From Rufibacter roseolus (lineage in GTDB: Bacteria; Bacteroidota; Bacteroidia; Cytophagales; Hymenobacteraceae), in NCBI RefSeq assembly GCF_017916365.1, contig NZ_JAFMSU010000003.1:744001-808000 (forward strand): a stretch of 64,000 bases of DNA, read 5' to 3'. Both the position numbers and the translations under genes were made by a program. Below, piece by piece: positions 8,983 through 18,221 of this stretch (its first letter is position 1; every line of letters starts with the position of its first letter). The notes under the pieces were generated by a model. It was not told the origin of the DNA and made no database searches. It saw only the letters and a program-made list of their open reading frames with translations.

Positions 8983-9198
8983 TCACCATGTTTTTTAACA
9001 TACCCTACATGACGTCTTCCAGGACCGTTTTCGCCGTGGCGACGTTGCTGCATTTGCCTGTTCCTTTTCACTTCCTTTCCTTTTTGGGCAGGCCTGGTAG
9101 TCAACTTAAATACCTGAGACGTTCACAATGATCCATACAAATTCCTGGTCATTGGTAGCCCCAAACCCAACTAACATCAAAAAACCTTTCAATTTTAT

Positions 9199-10473
9199 AT
9201 GAACCGATTTACCGGCCTGATTGGCATTGTTCTAATCTTAGGTATTGCATTCTTACTTTCCAATAATCGGAAAGCCATCAACGTGAGGCTGGTGGTGGTG
9301 GGCCTTGCGCTCCAACTTGGACTGGCTTTCTTTATCCTGAAAGTGCCTTTCGGGCAGATGATTTTCCAGAAACTGGGGCACTACATCACCCAAATTCTGA
9401 GTTTCTCTGACCGCGGCGCGGAGTTCGTGTTCGGGGCACTGGTGAACAAAGAGAAAATGGACCGGGCTTTCGGGGTGGGTAATGACGTGATCTTCTTCTT
9501 CAAGATTGTGCCTACTATTATTTTCGTGGCCGTGTTGGTGAGCATCGCCTATCACATTGGATTGATGCAGCGCATTGTGTCTGTAGTGGCGCGAGGCGTG
9601 CACAAACTTATGGGGGTAAGCGGTAGCGAGGCGGTTTCCAACGTGGCCAGTGTGTTTGTGGGCCAGGTAGAAGCCCAGATCATGATCAAGCCTTATCTGC
9701 CTACTATGACTAACTCTGAGCTTTTGGCATCCATGGCCGGAAGTATGGCTTGTATTGCGGGTGGTGTGATGGCGGTGTACATCGCGCTTGGCGTTCCCGC
9801 TGAGTACCTTATTGCCGCCAGTATTATGGCTGCTCCCGGCGCCCTGGTGATCTCCAAGATTGTTTTCCCTGAGACCGAGGTTTCCGAGACTAAAGGGAAA
9901 GTAGGCATTGAGGTGAAAAAACAAGACGCAAACCTGGTAGATGCCATCTCCCACGGTGCTTCAGACGGACTTCGCGTAGGTTTGAACGTGGTAGCCATGC
10001 TTGTAGGCTTCATCGCCCTGATTGCGTTATTAGACTATTTCCTGGGCTTTATAGGTAGATCTCTGGCGGGTATGGGAATGTCTCTGGATGCCGTGGGAAT
10101 TCCGTTGGAAAACCTGAGCATGAAGAGCCTGTTGGGCAGCGTATTCTCCCTTTTCGCTCTGGCCATGGGTGTTCCTTCCCAGGATATGTTTACCGCCGGC
10201 TCCCTGATGGGTACCAAGATCGTGATTAACGAGTTTGTGGCTTATCTTGACCTAGCCGCCATCAAAGCCAACCTGCATCCCAAGACTTTGCTTATCACCT
10301 CTTTTGCTCTTTGCGGTTTCGCCAATTTCAGCTCTATCGCTATTCAGGTAGGTGGTATCGGGCAGTTGGTACCAGAACGGAGAAAAGACCTGGCCGCCCT
10401 CGGCCTAAAAGCCTTGATCTGTGGTACGCTGGCCTCTTACATGTCAGCTGCATTGGCTGGTATCTTGTTGTAA
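9199..10473 (+). CDS. nupC: Concentrative nucleoside transporter (NupC/CNT family)
   Basis: 424 residues. CNT proteins import nucleosides with Na+ or H+ across the inner membrane. The three CNT blocks appear in order: an N-terminal membrane pair (about 1-50), a gate region with FFKIVPTIIFVAVLVSIAYH, and a C-terminal block with the signatures GQVEAQIMIKPYL and FALCGFANFSSIAIQVGG. The start ATG at 9199 is preceded by AATTTTAT and no ribosome site, as is normal for this phylum. A 24-bp perfect hairpin follows the stop. The long leader could carry a control element, but I recognise no riboswitch class in it. Confidence 0.93.
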   Translation: MNRFTGLIGIVLILGIAFLLSNNRKAINVRLVVVGLALQLGLAFFILKVPFGQMIFQKLGHYITQILSFSDRGAEFVFGALVNKEKMDRAFGVGNDVIFFFKIVPTIIFVAVLVSIAYHIGLMQRIVSVVARGVHKLMGVSGSEAVSNVASVFVGQVEAQIMIKPYLPTMTNSELLASMAGSMACIAGGVMAVYIALGVPAEYLIAASIMAAPGALVISKIVFPETEVSETKGKVGIEVKKQDANLVDAISHGASDGLRVGLNVVAMLVGFIALIALLDYFLGFIGRSLAGMGMSLDAVGIPLENLSMKSLLGSVFSLFALAMGVPSQDMFTAGSLMGTKIVINEFVAYLDLAAIKANLHPKTLLITSFALCGFANFSSIAIQVGGIGQLVPERRKDLAALGLKALICGTLASYMSAALAGILL

Positions 10474-10491
10474 AAGATCTCCTCTTTGGAT

Positions 10492-10550
10492 TAAAATGCC
10501 ATCGGCGGCTATCCAGCTTTAAGGGTTGGATAGCCGCCGATGGCATTTTA
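10492..10550 (+). terminator. Terminator of nupC with perfect 24-bp stem
   Basis: TAAAATGCCATCGGCGG... (10492-10515) pairs perfectly with 10527-10550, which ends in ATTTTA. The stem is unusually long, with only a weak T tail. Confidence 0.8.
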
Positions 10551-10579
10551 GGGCAGTTTTGGGTAAAAAGGCTTCAAAC
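10545..10579. repeat. Intergenic dyad, copy 4
   Basis: ATTTTAGGGCAGTTTT, GGGT, AAAAAGGCTTCAAAC; overlaps the last bases of the nupC terminator. Confidence 0.65.
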
Positions 10580-10627
10580 CAGAAAACAGCCTGATCCCTT
10601 TTTTGGATTATCTGGAAAAGAGGAACC

Positions 10628-10647
10628 CACCCCTCCAAGGAGGGGAA
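10628..10647. repeat. CCCCTCC/GGAGGGG palindrome, copy 2
   Basis: CCCCTCC, AA, GGAGGGG, preceded by GAACCCACC, a flank almost shared with the copy at 29559. Confidence 0.7.
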
Positions 10648-10677
10648 TCACATGTTTTGGAAGCGGCTCTTCCTCGA

Positions 10678-10750
10678 TCTGTCACCTGACAGACCGAAAG
10701 ATCAAGCTCAAAACCTCTCGTCATGAGATTGGTCTGTCAGGGGACAGACC
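10678..10750. repeat. Two TCTGTC/GACAGA palindromes
   Basis: TCTGTCA-CC-TGACAGA at 10678-10693 and GGTCTGTC-AGGG-GACAGACC at 10731-10750. A third relative is at 46853. There is no coding signal in 10551-10807 apart from chance frames. Confidence 0.65.
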
Positions 10751-10807
10751 AAGGAAACGAAAGTGGGACTGGTTAGGACTACTCTACTGGTTAGGACTTC
10801 TCAAGAT

Positions 10808-10855
10808 AAAACGAAAGGCCGCATGAATTATTAATTCCATGCGGCCTTTCGTTTT
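10808..10855 (-). terminator. Terminator of POT transporter gene
   Basis: AAAACGAAAGGCCGCATG (10808-10825) pairs perfectly with 10838-10855. On the minus strand the stem ends in CGTTTTATC. Confidence 0.85.
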
Positions 10856-10888
10856 CTTTATCGGGCAATTACCCGATTTGCACTCAGA

Positions 10889-12535
10889 TTAGATAGCTGG
10901 CTTTTCCATAATTCGGCGGAGCCACTTGAGCATGAGCACGAGGGCTAGAGCCGCGGAGACGGTTACCGCGAAGTTCACCCAGAAAAAATACTGTTTGTCA
11001 TCGTAGGTGTCCCAGAGGCTGGCCAGAATACCGGATAGTTTGTTCCCGATAGAGGTAGCGATGAACCAGCCGCCCATCATGAGGGCCGTCAGACGCGGCG
11101 GACTAACTTTGGAGACCAGAGACAAGCCCATCGGGCTGAGGCAGAGTTCACCCAGGGTGACTACGAAATAAGTCCCCACGAGCCACAGGCTGGATACTTT
11201 GAATTGGCCGTTATCGCCGGCCCATACAGCGCCTACCATTACCAGGGTAGAAAGGCCGGTAATGAACAAGCCCAAAGCCATCTTAGCCGGTGTGCTGGGC
11301 TCTTTTCCGTTCCGGCGCAGTAACCCGAAGAAGCCTACCACCAATGGCGTTAAGGCAATTACGAAGAACGGGTTGATGGATTGGAACAGCTCGGTAGATA
11401 TAAGCGAGAGGGAATTTCCTTCCTGTGGCCATTCTTCTTTGGGCAGGTTGTTCAGGTAAGGGGCCACGCCTTCTTTGGTGATTACCTTGCCATCGGCATC
11501 GGTGCGGGTACGGAAAGCGGCGTCAAAATCTGGAACGGTGGTGGTTTTGGCATCCACTTGCTGCACCATCCCCAAAGAGGCGGCTGGTTTCTCCAGCACT
11601 TCGGGCAGGCTGCGGTCGGTGTAATACTCTGCCCAGGTAGTGAGGGCGGTACCGTTCTGCTTGAATACGCCCCAGAACACCACCACTACCGCAAAGATGG
11701 AGAGCAGCGCCGCAATAGGGTTCTTGTCCTCCTTTGAGGCACGCGCCCAGAGACTCACGTAAAACAGGATAATGGGAATAGAACCAAAGATGAAAGCATC
11801 AGTAGAGTCTGACCCGAACACATCGCCTGGGATTAAGACCCAGCTCAACACACCAACAATGATCGCCGGCAGAATAACTAACCCGAAAACCTTCCAAAGG
11901 GGCATGTCATGGGGTTGGGCGGGTTTCCGGATGTCGTAGTCGCGGTGGGTTTTATTTCCGGCCCAGAAGATGATGAGGCCTATGAACATACCAATACCGG
12001 CCGCCAGAAACGCGAAGCCCCAGCCGTATTTGTTGCGCAGGTAAGCCGCCACGAAGTTGCAGATAAAGGCCCCCACATTAATGCCCATGTAAAAGATGTT
12101 GTACCCGGTGTCTTTCTTGGGCAGGTATTGCGGCTCTGAGTACAAGTTACCCAGCAGCGTAGAGATATTGGCTTTGAAGAACCCGTTCCCGATCACAATC
12201 AGCGCCAAGGACAGGTAGAAAAATGCATCGCCGGGCATGGCCAGGCCGCAGTAGCCCAGTCCCATGAGCACCCCGCCAATGGTGATGGACAGGCGGTAAC
12301 CCAAGAGTCTATCGGCCAGGAGGCCGCCGATGAAAGGCGTTAAGAACACCAGGGCAATGAAGGTTCCGTAGATATCGGAGCCCTGGTCTTTGGGCAACCC
12401 CATTCCGCCGCTCTGGGTATCGGTCATGTACAGGAAGAAAATACCTATCATGAGGTAATAGCCGAAGCGTTCCCACATTTCCGCCAGGAACAGATAATAC
12501 AAGCCTTTGGGGTGCTTAGAAGCAGTTGTTGACAT
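10889..12535 (-). CDS. POT-family proton-coupled oligopeptide transporter
   Basis: 548 residues, MFS fold. It imports di- and tripeptides with protons. The ExxERFxYY proton-coupling motif is at residues 19-27 (EMWERFGYY), and the PTR2 signature region is FYMGINVGAFICNF. A long periplasmic insertion between the two bundles (about residues 335-390) contains charged, non-membrane sequence, as in other Bacteroidota POT proteins. The start at 12535 (MSTTASKHPKGLYYLF) is chosen because the motif then sits at the usual distance; the in-frame upstream extension to 12610 adds a run with no homologous look. A terminator follows at 10808-10855. Confidence 0.93.
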   Translation of the reverse strand: MSTTASKHPKGLYYLFLAEMWERFGYYLMIGIFFLYMTDTQSGGMGLPKDQGSDIYGTFIALVFLTPFIGGLLADRLLGYRLSITIGGVLMGLGYCGLAMPGDAFFYLSLALIVIGNGFFKANISTLLGNLYSEPQYLPKKDTGYNIFYMGINVGAFICNFVAAYLRNKYGWGFAFLAAGIGMFIGLIIFWAGNKTHRDYDIRKPAQPHDMPLWKVFGLVILPAIIVGVLSWVLIPGDVFGSDSTDAFIFGSIPIILFYVSLWARASKEDKNPIAALLSIFAVVVVFWGVFKQNGTALTTWAEYYTDRSLPEVLEKPAASLGMVQQVDAKTTTVPDFDAAFRTRTDADGKVITKEGVAPYLNNLPKEEWPQEGNSLSLISTELFQSINPFFVIALTPLVVGFFGLLRRNGKEPSTPAKMALGLFITGLSTLVMVGAVWAGDNGQFKVSSLWLVGTYFVVTLGELCLSPMGLSLVSKVSPPRLTALMMGGWFIATSIGNKLSGILASLWDTYDDKQYFFWVNFAVTVSAALALVLMLKWLRRIMEKPAI

Positions 12536-12677
12536 TAGGGTATATTTTGGAATCTGCTTTGAAAATAGGCAAAAGAAATGGAAATATACCGTAGCCGGAA
12601 TATAGAACAAGCCTAAAAGCCCAAAATCGGCCTAAAAACTCAACTCTTTCTCTCTGAAACAGAAAAGCCCATGAATG

Positions 12678-12708
12678 AAAAAGGCCCTGACAGAGCAGGG
12701 CCTTTTTC
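12678..12708 (-). terminator. Terminator of nfu-type gene
   Basis: AAAAAGGCCCTG / CAGGGCCTTTTT, 12-bp stem with a 5-7 nt loop; downstream of the minus-strand gene ending at 12727. Confidence 0.9.
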
Positions 12709-12726
12709 ATGTAGTTAGATTATTTC

Positions 12727-13344
12727 TTAGAGCACAACGCCTTCAGCAACCACTTCGGTTACTTCTGGTACCATGCGCTTCAGCAGGTTCTCAATACCGG
12801 CTTTGAGGGTAACGGTGGCAGACGGGCAGCCGCTGCACGAACCTTGCAGGTTCACCGTTACTACGCCTTCTTTGTAAGAACGGAAAGTGATGTTTCCACC
12901 ATCCTGCTCCACGGCCGGGCGTACGTAGTTTTCCAGCAGGTCAATCACTTTCTGCGAGATTTCAGTGTCCTCAGCAGAAAGGTCAGCAGGAACCTCGGCA
13001 GCAGCCGATGCCGCGCTGGTAGTTACCGGGTTGCCCAGGAAAATAGGTCCGCCAGCCTCTACGTATGATTTGATGAACGTTCTCAGCTCAGGGATCAAAT
13101 GCGGCCACTGCACCGGAGAGTTCTTGGTTACGGTGACAAAGTTGCTCGCGATGAACACGCGGGAAACGTAGTCAAAGTTGAACAGCTCCTGCGCGAAAGG
13201 AGAATCTGCGGCACTTTCCACGGTTGGATAGTCCACGCTTCCGCCCTCTCCCAACAAGGTTGAGTTCAGGACAAATTTCATTGACTCCGGGTTAGGGTTC
13301 GCCTCGGCGTACACAGAAACCGGTTTGGTTGTATTTTCAGTCAT
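12727..13344 (-). CDS. Nfu/NifU-type iron-sulfur cluster carrier
   Basis: 205 residues. The N-terminal half (about 10-100) is the Nfu N-terminal domain, with NPNPESMKFVLN as its start; the C-terminal NifU domain (about 130-200) has the cluster-binding motif GSCSGCPSATVTL with Cys170 and Cys173. Such proteins hold a 4Fe-4S cluster and pass it to client enzymes in the cytosol. An Ala-rich linker joins the two domains. It is transcribed alone, from a minus-strand -7 box at 13396-13403, and ends at a strong terminator. Confidence 0.93.
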   Translation of the reverse strand: MTENTTKPVSVYAEANPNPESMKFVLNSTLLGEGGSVDYPTVESAADSPFAQELFNFDYVSRVFIASNFVTVTKNSPVQWPHLIPELRTFIKSYVEAGGPIFLGNPVTTSAASAAAEVPADLSAEDTEISQKVIDLLENYVRPAVEQDGGNITFRSYKEGVVTVNLQGSCSGCPSATVTLKAGIENLLKRMVPEVTEVVAEGVVL

Positions 13345-13395
13345 GGCTGTCTTCTTTATATAAAGTAAAAACTTACGCTCAGGTATTTAAGTTTC

Positions 13396-13403
13396 CAAAA
13401 TTA
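13396..13403 (-). promoter_or_regulatory. -7 box TAatTTTG upstream of nfu-type gene
   Basis: Exact TAnnTTTG on the minus strand, 52 nt before the ATG. No TTG is visible at the -33 position. Confidence 0.5.
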
Positions 13404-13454
13404 GTGAGAATTTCCGATACCTGTTAGTTACTTCTTGGGTACCGCCCATTCTGT

Positions 13455-13490
13455 GTTTTAAGCCGGTTTTACTTAAACCAGGCCCTAAAC
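13455..13490. repeat. Intergenic dyad, copy 5
   Basis: GTTTTAAGCCGGTTTTACTT then AAACCAGGCCCTAAAC. Lies between divergent nfu and antiporter genes. Confidence 0.7.
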
Positions 13491-13553
13491 GCCCACCCTT
13501 TCCCGGATAAACCTTAACTTTATCCGGATTGCTCCTTCCTTCATCACGCGCCT

Positions 13554-14930
13554 ATGCTTTTTGACACCGTTCTGTTGGCGGCCACCGCACCAGATGTACC
13601 TGGTTTCCTTATCGCTCCCTTCGCCTTGTTGATTGGCCTCATTGCCACAGGCCCTATTTTCTTCCCGGTTTTCTGGCACCATCAATTCAAGAAAATATCT
13701 GTTGGACTGGGTTTGCTGGTGCTGGCCTATTACCTTTTTGTGCTGCATGACACGCACCTGCCGGTAGAGACCTTGGCCGAGTATGCCTCTTTCGCCATTC
13801 TGCTGAGTTCTCTGTACATCGCCGCAGGCGGTATCTACATCAACGCCAACGCCAATGCCACGCCGCTCATCAACGTAGGGATTCTGCTCTTCGGCGCCAT
13901 TATCGCCAACCTGATAGGCACCACAGGGGCCTCGCTCCTACTTATCAGGCCATTCATTAGGCTGAACAACCACCGCATCAAGCCTTACCAGATCGTATTC
14001 TTCATCTTTATCGTGAGCAACGCCGGAGGCTTGTTGACTCCGCTGGGCGATCCTCCGCTGTTTATCGGTTTCCTCAAAGGCGTGCCTTTTTTCTGGACAC
14101 TGCAGCACCTTTTCACGCCCTGGGTTATTGCCGTGGCCGCCTTATGCCTGATTTTCTTTATTCTGGATAGCCGCAACAAAGAAACCTTTACGCCTAAACC
14201 AGAGGTGCAGGCCCGCAATGAAGCCAGAACCGAGTTCTTCTTTACCGGTAAGCGCAACCTGCTCTGGCTGGGCTTCATCATTGGTGCTACCTTCCTGAAC
14301 CCTGCCTCCTATGATTGGTTGCCGTACATTCCGCTGGAAGGCGGCGTCAAAGTCTCTTTTGTGCGGGAACTGGTGCAATTGGCGGTTGCCCTGCTGTGTT
14401 TCAAATTTGCCAGCCGAACCGCCCTTAACGGGAACCACTTCACCTTTGACCCCATTCTGGAAGTGGTATTTTTGTTCTTCGGGATTTTCTTCACCATGAT
14501 GCCTGCCCTGCAACTTTCCGCGGAACTGGCCTCGTCTCCCGAGTTTGCCGCCAAACTGACCCCTTCAGTCTTCTACTGGGTAGCGGGCTCTTTATCCGGC
14601 GTGCTGGACAACGCCCCCACCTACGCCAACTTTCTGTCTTTGGGCATGGCCAAATACCACCTCAACTATGCCAGCACCACCCAAGTCTATAACTTCGCCT
14701 ACGGCCTGGGCCAAACCCCTGAGACCCTGCTGGTGCTGGAAGCCATCTCCATCGGATCAGTACTATTCGGCGCGATGACCTACATTGGCAACGGTCCCAA
14801 CTTCATGGTGAAATCCATCGCCGAGCAAGCCGGCGTCAACATGCCCCCCTTCTTCCAATACATGTTCAAGTACTCCATCGTCTACCTGTTGCCGGTACTA
14901 GCTTTAATTTGGCTGCTGGTGATTTTGTAA
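13554..14930 (+). CDS. Na+/H+ antiporter of the NhaD/ArsB-CitM (ion transporter) superfamily
   Basis: 458 residues with about 12 membrane segments. IGTTGASLLLIRPFIRLN and SNAGGLLTPLGDPPLFIGF are the NhaD-type ion-site motifs; a second repeat has GVLDNAPTYANF and TYIGNGPNFMVKSIAE. The protein probably exchanges Na+ for protons in the inner membrane. The start at 13554 leaves a short hydrophobic N-terminus (MLFDTVLLAATAPDVPGF), which fits the family. Upstream, TAacTTTA (13515-13522) is a -7 box with one mismatch. No terminator is seen after the stop. Confidence 0.85.
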   Translation: MLFDTVLLAATAPDVPGFLIAPFALLIGLIATGPIFFPVFWHHQFKKISVGLGLLVLAYYLFVLHDTHLPVETLAEYASFAILLSSLYIAAGGIYINANANATPLINVGILLFGAIIANLIGTTGASLLLIRPFIRLNNHRIKPYQIVFFIFIVSNAGGLLTPLGDPPLFIGFLKGVPFFWTLQHLFTPWVIAVAALCLIFFILDSRNKETFTPKPEVQARNEARTEFFFTGKRNLLWLGFIIGATFLNPASYDWLPYIPLEGGVKVSFVRELVQLAVALLCFKFASRTALNGNHFTFDPILEVVFLFFGIFFTMMPALQLSAELASSPEFAAKLTPSVFYWVAGSLSGVLDNAPTYANFLSLGMAKYHLNYASTTQVYNFAYGLGQTPETLLVLEAISIGSVLFGAMTYIGNGPNFMVKSIAEQAGVNMPPFFQYMFKYSIVYLLPVLALIWLLVIL

Positions 14931-15181
14931 GGATTTTGGATGTTATTTGGGGTTTGTTTAGCGGCTGATTTATGGAAATCGGCCTCCAAATTGATCTTGT
15001 TTTATAGGGACGGGTATGATTGATAGGTTCTTTGTAGGTACCTCCCGGTTGTTGCGGAGGAGCCGTTGGAGACAAGGCGGTGCCTGGTCTCTACAATCTG
15101 CAAATGTCAGAATGCGTGGACTGAGTGGTGTAAACCTACCCCTCCCAATAGAGGAATTCGGGAATGCGAGCCTCTTTCCCG

Positions 15182-15221
15182 TCTGCAATACCGTCTGCTC
15201 ATCTGCAATACCGTCTGCTCA
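15182..15221. repeat. 20-bp perfect tandem duplication
   Basis: TCTGCAATACCGTCTGCTCA occurs twice head to tail (15182-15201 and 15202-15221). Confidence 0.9.
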
Positions 15222-15308
15222 AAAGACCTCGTAGGGTCCGAAGGTCCCGCGATTATCTGTGCCAATTGCCGGCCCAGAAGACACAAGGCATTGCATTTCT
15301 ACAAAGGA

Positions 15309-15341
15309 AGACCTCACAGGTTTTCAAAACCTGTGAGGTCT
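15309..15341. repeat. CCTCACAGG palindrome, copy 1
   Basis: AGACCTCACAGGTTTT, one base, AAAACCTGTGAGGTCT: 16-bp perfect arms. Same design as the copy at 22100-22132. Confidence 0.85.
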
Positions 15342-15395
15342 GGGGCGTTCCTGCAAACTCATTTCCTTTTCCAGCCTTTCGGTGGAGCGCCTTTG

Positions 15396-15477
15396 TTTTA
15401 GACCTGGTGCCGCAGGCAGGCCAACCTGCCAAGGCTAAAACAGCAGCGCGAGGCCGGAAGGCGGGGCCTCGCGGCTG
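15396..15477. repeat. GC-rich double hairpin
   Basis: First hairpin: TTTTAG (15396) ... GGCAGG-CCAA-CCTGCC ... CTAAAA (15435-15440). Second: CAGC..CGCGAGGCC pairing with GGCCTCGCG.GCTG (15441-15477). The outer TTTTAG/CTAAAA ends recall the intergenic dyad. Function unknown. Confidence 0.6.
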
Positions 15478-15620
15478 TGAGCGCACGGAGCCCAGCTATG
15501 AAACAATTCAGCTTATGCACCAACGCAAACTGCCGCGCCACGCCAGCAAAAGCGGACTACGTAACCAGTGAAGCGGCTCCAGAAGATAGCTAACACGCTC
15601 AAAAACAAACTTTTGAAAAC

Positions 15621-15652
15621 AAAAAGGCCTGTCTTTCACAAAACAGGCCTTA
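15621..15652 (-). terminator. Terminator of aroC (dyad-related)
   Basis: On the minus strand AAGGCCTGT pairs with ACAGGCCTT and is followed by TTTGTTTTC. Sequence and size also fit the intergenic dyad family. Confidence 0.8.
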
Positions 15653-15658
15653 AACATA

Positions 15659-16738
15659 TCAAACTTTATTCGTTCGTTGCCGCAACACAAAATCGGCGAG
15701 CACCAGCGCTGCCATGGCATCTACAATGGGCACGGCGCGGGGCAACACGCAGGGGTCATGCCGGCCTTTGCCTTGCAGGGTGATTTCCTGTCCGCTCTGG
15801 TCAATGGTAGTCTGTGGTTGTAGAATGGTGGCCACCGGCTTGAAGGCAACTTTGAAATAGATGTCTTGTCCGTTGGAGATACCGCCCTGGATACCGCCAG
15901 AATGGTTGGTGCGGGTTTTCACCTGGCCGTCGTCATCGGTGTAGAAGACATCATTGTGCTGGGAGCCGTACATGCTTACGCCTTCGAAGCCGCTGCCGTA
16001 CTCAAAGCCTTTCACGGCGTTGATGCTCAGCATGGCCTTGCCTAACTCGGCGTGCAGTTTGTCAAACACCGGTTCTCCCAGGCCAGCCGGAACGCCGGTG
16101 ATCACGCAGGAGACCACACCGCCTACTGTATCCAGTCGGTCGCGAGTTTCCTCGATGAGCTGGATCATGGTTTGGGCCGTCTCAGGGTGGGGACAACGCA
16201 CGATATTGCTGTCCACTTGGCTCAGATCAAGTTTGGTGTAATCAGCGGGGGCGTGGACAGGACCTACCTGTGAGACATACGCGGTGATCTGGATGCCTTG
16301 CTGCGCCAGGAATTTTTGGGCCAGCACCCCGGCGGCTACGCGGGCCAAAGTTTCCCTAGCAGAGCTCCGGCCGCCGCCGCGGTGATCGCGGGAGCCGTAC
16401 TTGGCGGTATAGGTGTAGTCTGCGTGCGAGGGCCTGAAAGCGTTTTCTATGTGGGAGTAATCGTGGCTCGCCTGGTCCTTGTTGAAAACTGCCAGCGCGA
16501 TGGGCGTCCCCTGGGTCTGGCCGTTGAAGATACCGGAGAGGATCTGCACCTGGTCTTTCTCGTCGCGGGGCGTGGTGATCTTGGATTGTCCCGGGCGACG
16601 GCGGTCCAGGGCGGCCTGGATTTCCTCAATGGTGATGGGCAAGCCGGCGGGGCAGCCATCCACAATCACGCCAACGGCCGTCCCGTGCGATTCCCCAAAG
16701 GTGGTGATCCGGAAAATGGATCCGTAGGTATTACTCAT
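15659..16738 (-). CDS. aroC: Chorismate synthase
   Basis: 359 residues, normal length. It makes chorismate from 5-enolpyruvylshikimate 3-phosphate using reduced FMN: the last step of the shikimate pathway. FGESHG (residues 14-19, His18) and [24 protein letters not shown] and [12 protein letters not shown] are the family signatures. Its ATG overlaps the stop of batD by four bases (ATGA at 16735-16738), so the two genes are translationally coupled. No other aro genes are nearby, so the link to batD is the only operon context. A dyad-type terminator follows at once. Confidence 0.97.
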   Translation of the reverse strand: MSNTYGSIFRITTFGESHGTAVGVIVDGCPAGLPITIEEIQAALDRRRPGQSKITTPRDEKDQVQILSGIFNGQTQGTPIALAVFNKDQASHDYSHIENAFRPSHADYTYTAKYGSRDHRGGGRSSARETLARVAAGVLAQKFLAQQGIQITAYVSQVGPVHAPADYTKLDLSQVDSNIVRCPHPETAQTMIQLIEETRDRLDTVGGVVSCVITGVPAGLGEPVFDKLHAELGKAMLSINAVKGFEYGSGFEGVSMYGSQHNDVFYTDDDGQVKTRTNHSGGIQGGISNGQDIYFKVAFKPVATILQPQTTIDQSGQEITLQGKGRHDPCVLPRAVPIVDAMAALVLADFVLRQRTNKV

Positions 16739-18168
16739 TTCCTCTTTAGTATGAAAATAAACGAAGCCACTCCCAGCAGCAGACCCAACACCACATTGGT
16801 GTAAAGGCGCACTTCCTTGAACTGGTCTATGCTGATGAGCTCATTGCTTTCTGTGGCGGCAATATTGTAAAAATCGCCCACATCTTGCGCCCTGATAAAA
16901 CTATTTTGGTCTTCCTGACCCCGTACCTGCACCGTAAGCGCCGGCCTTAGTGTATCATAACGGGCGGTGACGGGGTTGAAAAACACCCACTGGAACAACT
17001 CCTTCAAGGGGAACTCGCCCGCCTGGCGGCCCACAATGAAATACCGGAATGTCTTGTTTCCCACCAACCGGCCTTGGACCACTTGTTGGCTTTGCCGTAT
17101 CTCGGGGGAATAGATTTCCAGCTCGCTGGAGATACCCATGCTCTGCGGGGCCGGCAGGGTCCTGATGTTGCCTTCACCTTTGATGTTGAAATGGTACACC
17201 AGGTTCTGGTTAAGGGAAATGGTTTTGCGGGAAACCTGCTCTTCCAGGCGGAAAACGCCTACGGCCACTTGGTCCCGTAGCGGGTGCGGCGGCAATCCGC
17301 GTACGGTCACTTCTTTGCTCTGCGCCGAGTAGGTTTTGTTTTCCGGCAGCCGGTTCTGGGTGAGCAGCGAGGGATTTTTCGCGATCTTGTATTTGATCAT
17401 GCGCAGGCTCACCACCGGAAAGCGGAGCGACTGCGGTGTGATGGGAAACAGGATGGCCTCATACAGTTTGTAGCGGGTGAACGGCTTCTCCCCTATCTTG
17501 ATTTTCTCCGGGAGGATTTCCTCCTGCTGCACCACTTCCTCCAGGGTGCTCCGCTGTTTCAGTTGCCGCACAATGGTGCCTATCTGCGACTCAAACTCAA
17601 AGAAATCCAGCAGGCCCAGGTCGGCATCTGCTACGTAGAACCATAGCGAGACCGGTACCGCTTCCCCCACAAACACCTTTTCTTTGGGCACGTGCAGGGT
17701 AAGGAAGGCATTCTCTTTCACGTCTACAAACTCGGGCGCAGCCGCGCTGATAGGTACAGGAGCGGCCGAACTATCTTTCGGAACCGGACCCGCAGGCGCC
17801 GATGGTCCCACCTTCACCTTAACACCCGGTACCGGCACGTTTTTACCGTCTACCACCAGCGTGAAGGGCTTCACGGTGACCTCTCCTTCCTTGAGCGGGG
17901 CATATTGCTGGGTAAGCGTGTAGACCATAGAGGTCTTGGTGCCTCTGGTTATGGTGGTGGTAAAGGATTTCTGGGTGCTTTTTTGCAAGCCTTCAATCTC
18001 TGGGAATCCTTCAACTTTGGCCGGCCGTACGCCAGGCGACTTTAAAGAAATAGTGAAATATTGGTCAATGGGGATAGCGGTAGGGCCAAATTCTACGGTA
18101 TGGCCCTGCGCGCTGCACCAGGCAGCCCAGGCCATAAACCATAGAAAGAAGATAACCGCCTTTTTCAT
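16735..18168 (-). CDS. batD: BatD-family protein
   Basis: 477 residues. Signal peptide [21 protein letters not shown] (about 1-21); a large periplasmic region of beta-rich segments ([56 protein letters not shown]); and one C-terminal membrane anchor [17 protein letters not shown] followed by KRK. This matches BatD, usually part of the Bat (aerotolerance) operon of Bacteroidota, where it works with the VWA-domain proteins BatA and BatB. Here BatA/B/C/E are not adjacent and the gene runs into aroC. A minus-strand TActTTTG box lies at 18214-18221. The exact role is not settled. Confidence 0.88.
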   Translation of the reverse strand: MKKAVIFFLWFMAWAAWCSAQGHTVEFGPTAIPIDQYFTISLKSPGVRPAKVEGFPEIEGLQKSTQKSFTTTITRGTKTSMVYTLTQQYAPLKEGEVTVKPFTLVVDGKNVPVPGVKVKVGPSAPAGPVPKDSSAAPVPISAAAPEFVDVKENAFLTLHVPKEKVFVGEAVPVSLWFYVADADLGLLDFFEFESQIGTIVRQLKQRSTLEEVVQQEEILPEKIKIGEKPFTRYKLYEAILFPITPQSLRFPVVSLRMIKYKIAKNPSLLTQNRLPENKTYSAQSKEVTVRGLPPHPLRDQVAVGVFRLEEQVSRKTISLNQNLVYHFNIKGEGNIRTLPAPQSMGISSELEIYSPEIRQSQQVVQGRLVGNKTFRYFIVGRQAGEFPLKELFQWVFFNPVTARYDTLRPALTVQVRGQEDQNSFIRAQDVGDFYNIAATESNELISIDQFKEVRLYTNVVLGLLLGVASFIFILKRK

Positions 18169-18213
18169 CTGTTTTCTTTAAAACGGCCCTAAAAAGCCGT
18201 CTTTTAATTTTTA

Positions 18214-18221
18214 CAAAAGTA
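18214..18221 (-). promoter_or_regulatory. -7 box TActTTTG upstream of batD-aroC
   Basis: Exact TAnnTTTG on the minus strand, 46 nt before the batD ATG; the -33 box is not clear. A degenerate dyad (about 18150-18196) overlaps the leader and the batD start. Confidence 0.5.

Larger units (their letters stand above)
8590..9198. other. Intergenic region with dyad copy and nupC leader
   Basis: About 600 bp between divergent genes. It contains a dyad copy (8774-8810), a -7 box (8975-8982) and a possible 47-codon open frame at 8988-9131. The long minus-strand frame at 8642-9001 runs through the dyad and looks like chance. Confidence 0.5.
14931..15658. other. Repeat-rich intergenic region
   Basis: About 730 bp between converging genes with no supportable CDS; open frames here overlap palindromes. 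It contains a 20-bp tandem duplication (15182-15221), a CCTCACAGG palindrome (15309-15341), a GC-rich double hairpin (15396-15477) and the aroC terminator. Confidence 0.6.

Noticed and set aside
8642-9001. 119-codon minus-strand open frame
   Set aside because: Runs through a dyad repeat and the nupC leader, has no protein-like domain pattern and no promoter; probably chance.
10311-10826. 171-codon plus-strand open frame
   Set aside because: Begins inside nupC in another frame and continues through the terminator and two palindromes; not a gene.
15182-15221. Possible CRISPR-like repeat
   Set aside because: Only two head-to-tail units without spacers; a simple tandem duplication.
15066-15571. 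Overlapping frames of 111 and 135 codons
   Set aside because: They translate the tandem duplication, the CCTCACAGG palindrome and the GC-rich hairpins; composition is not protein-like.
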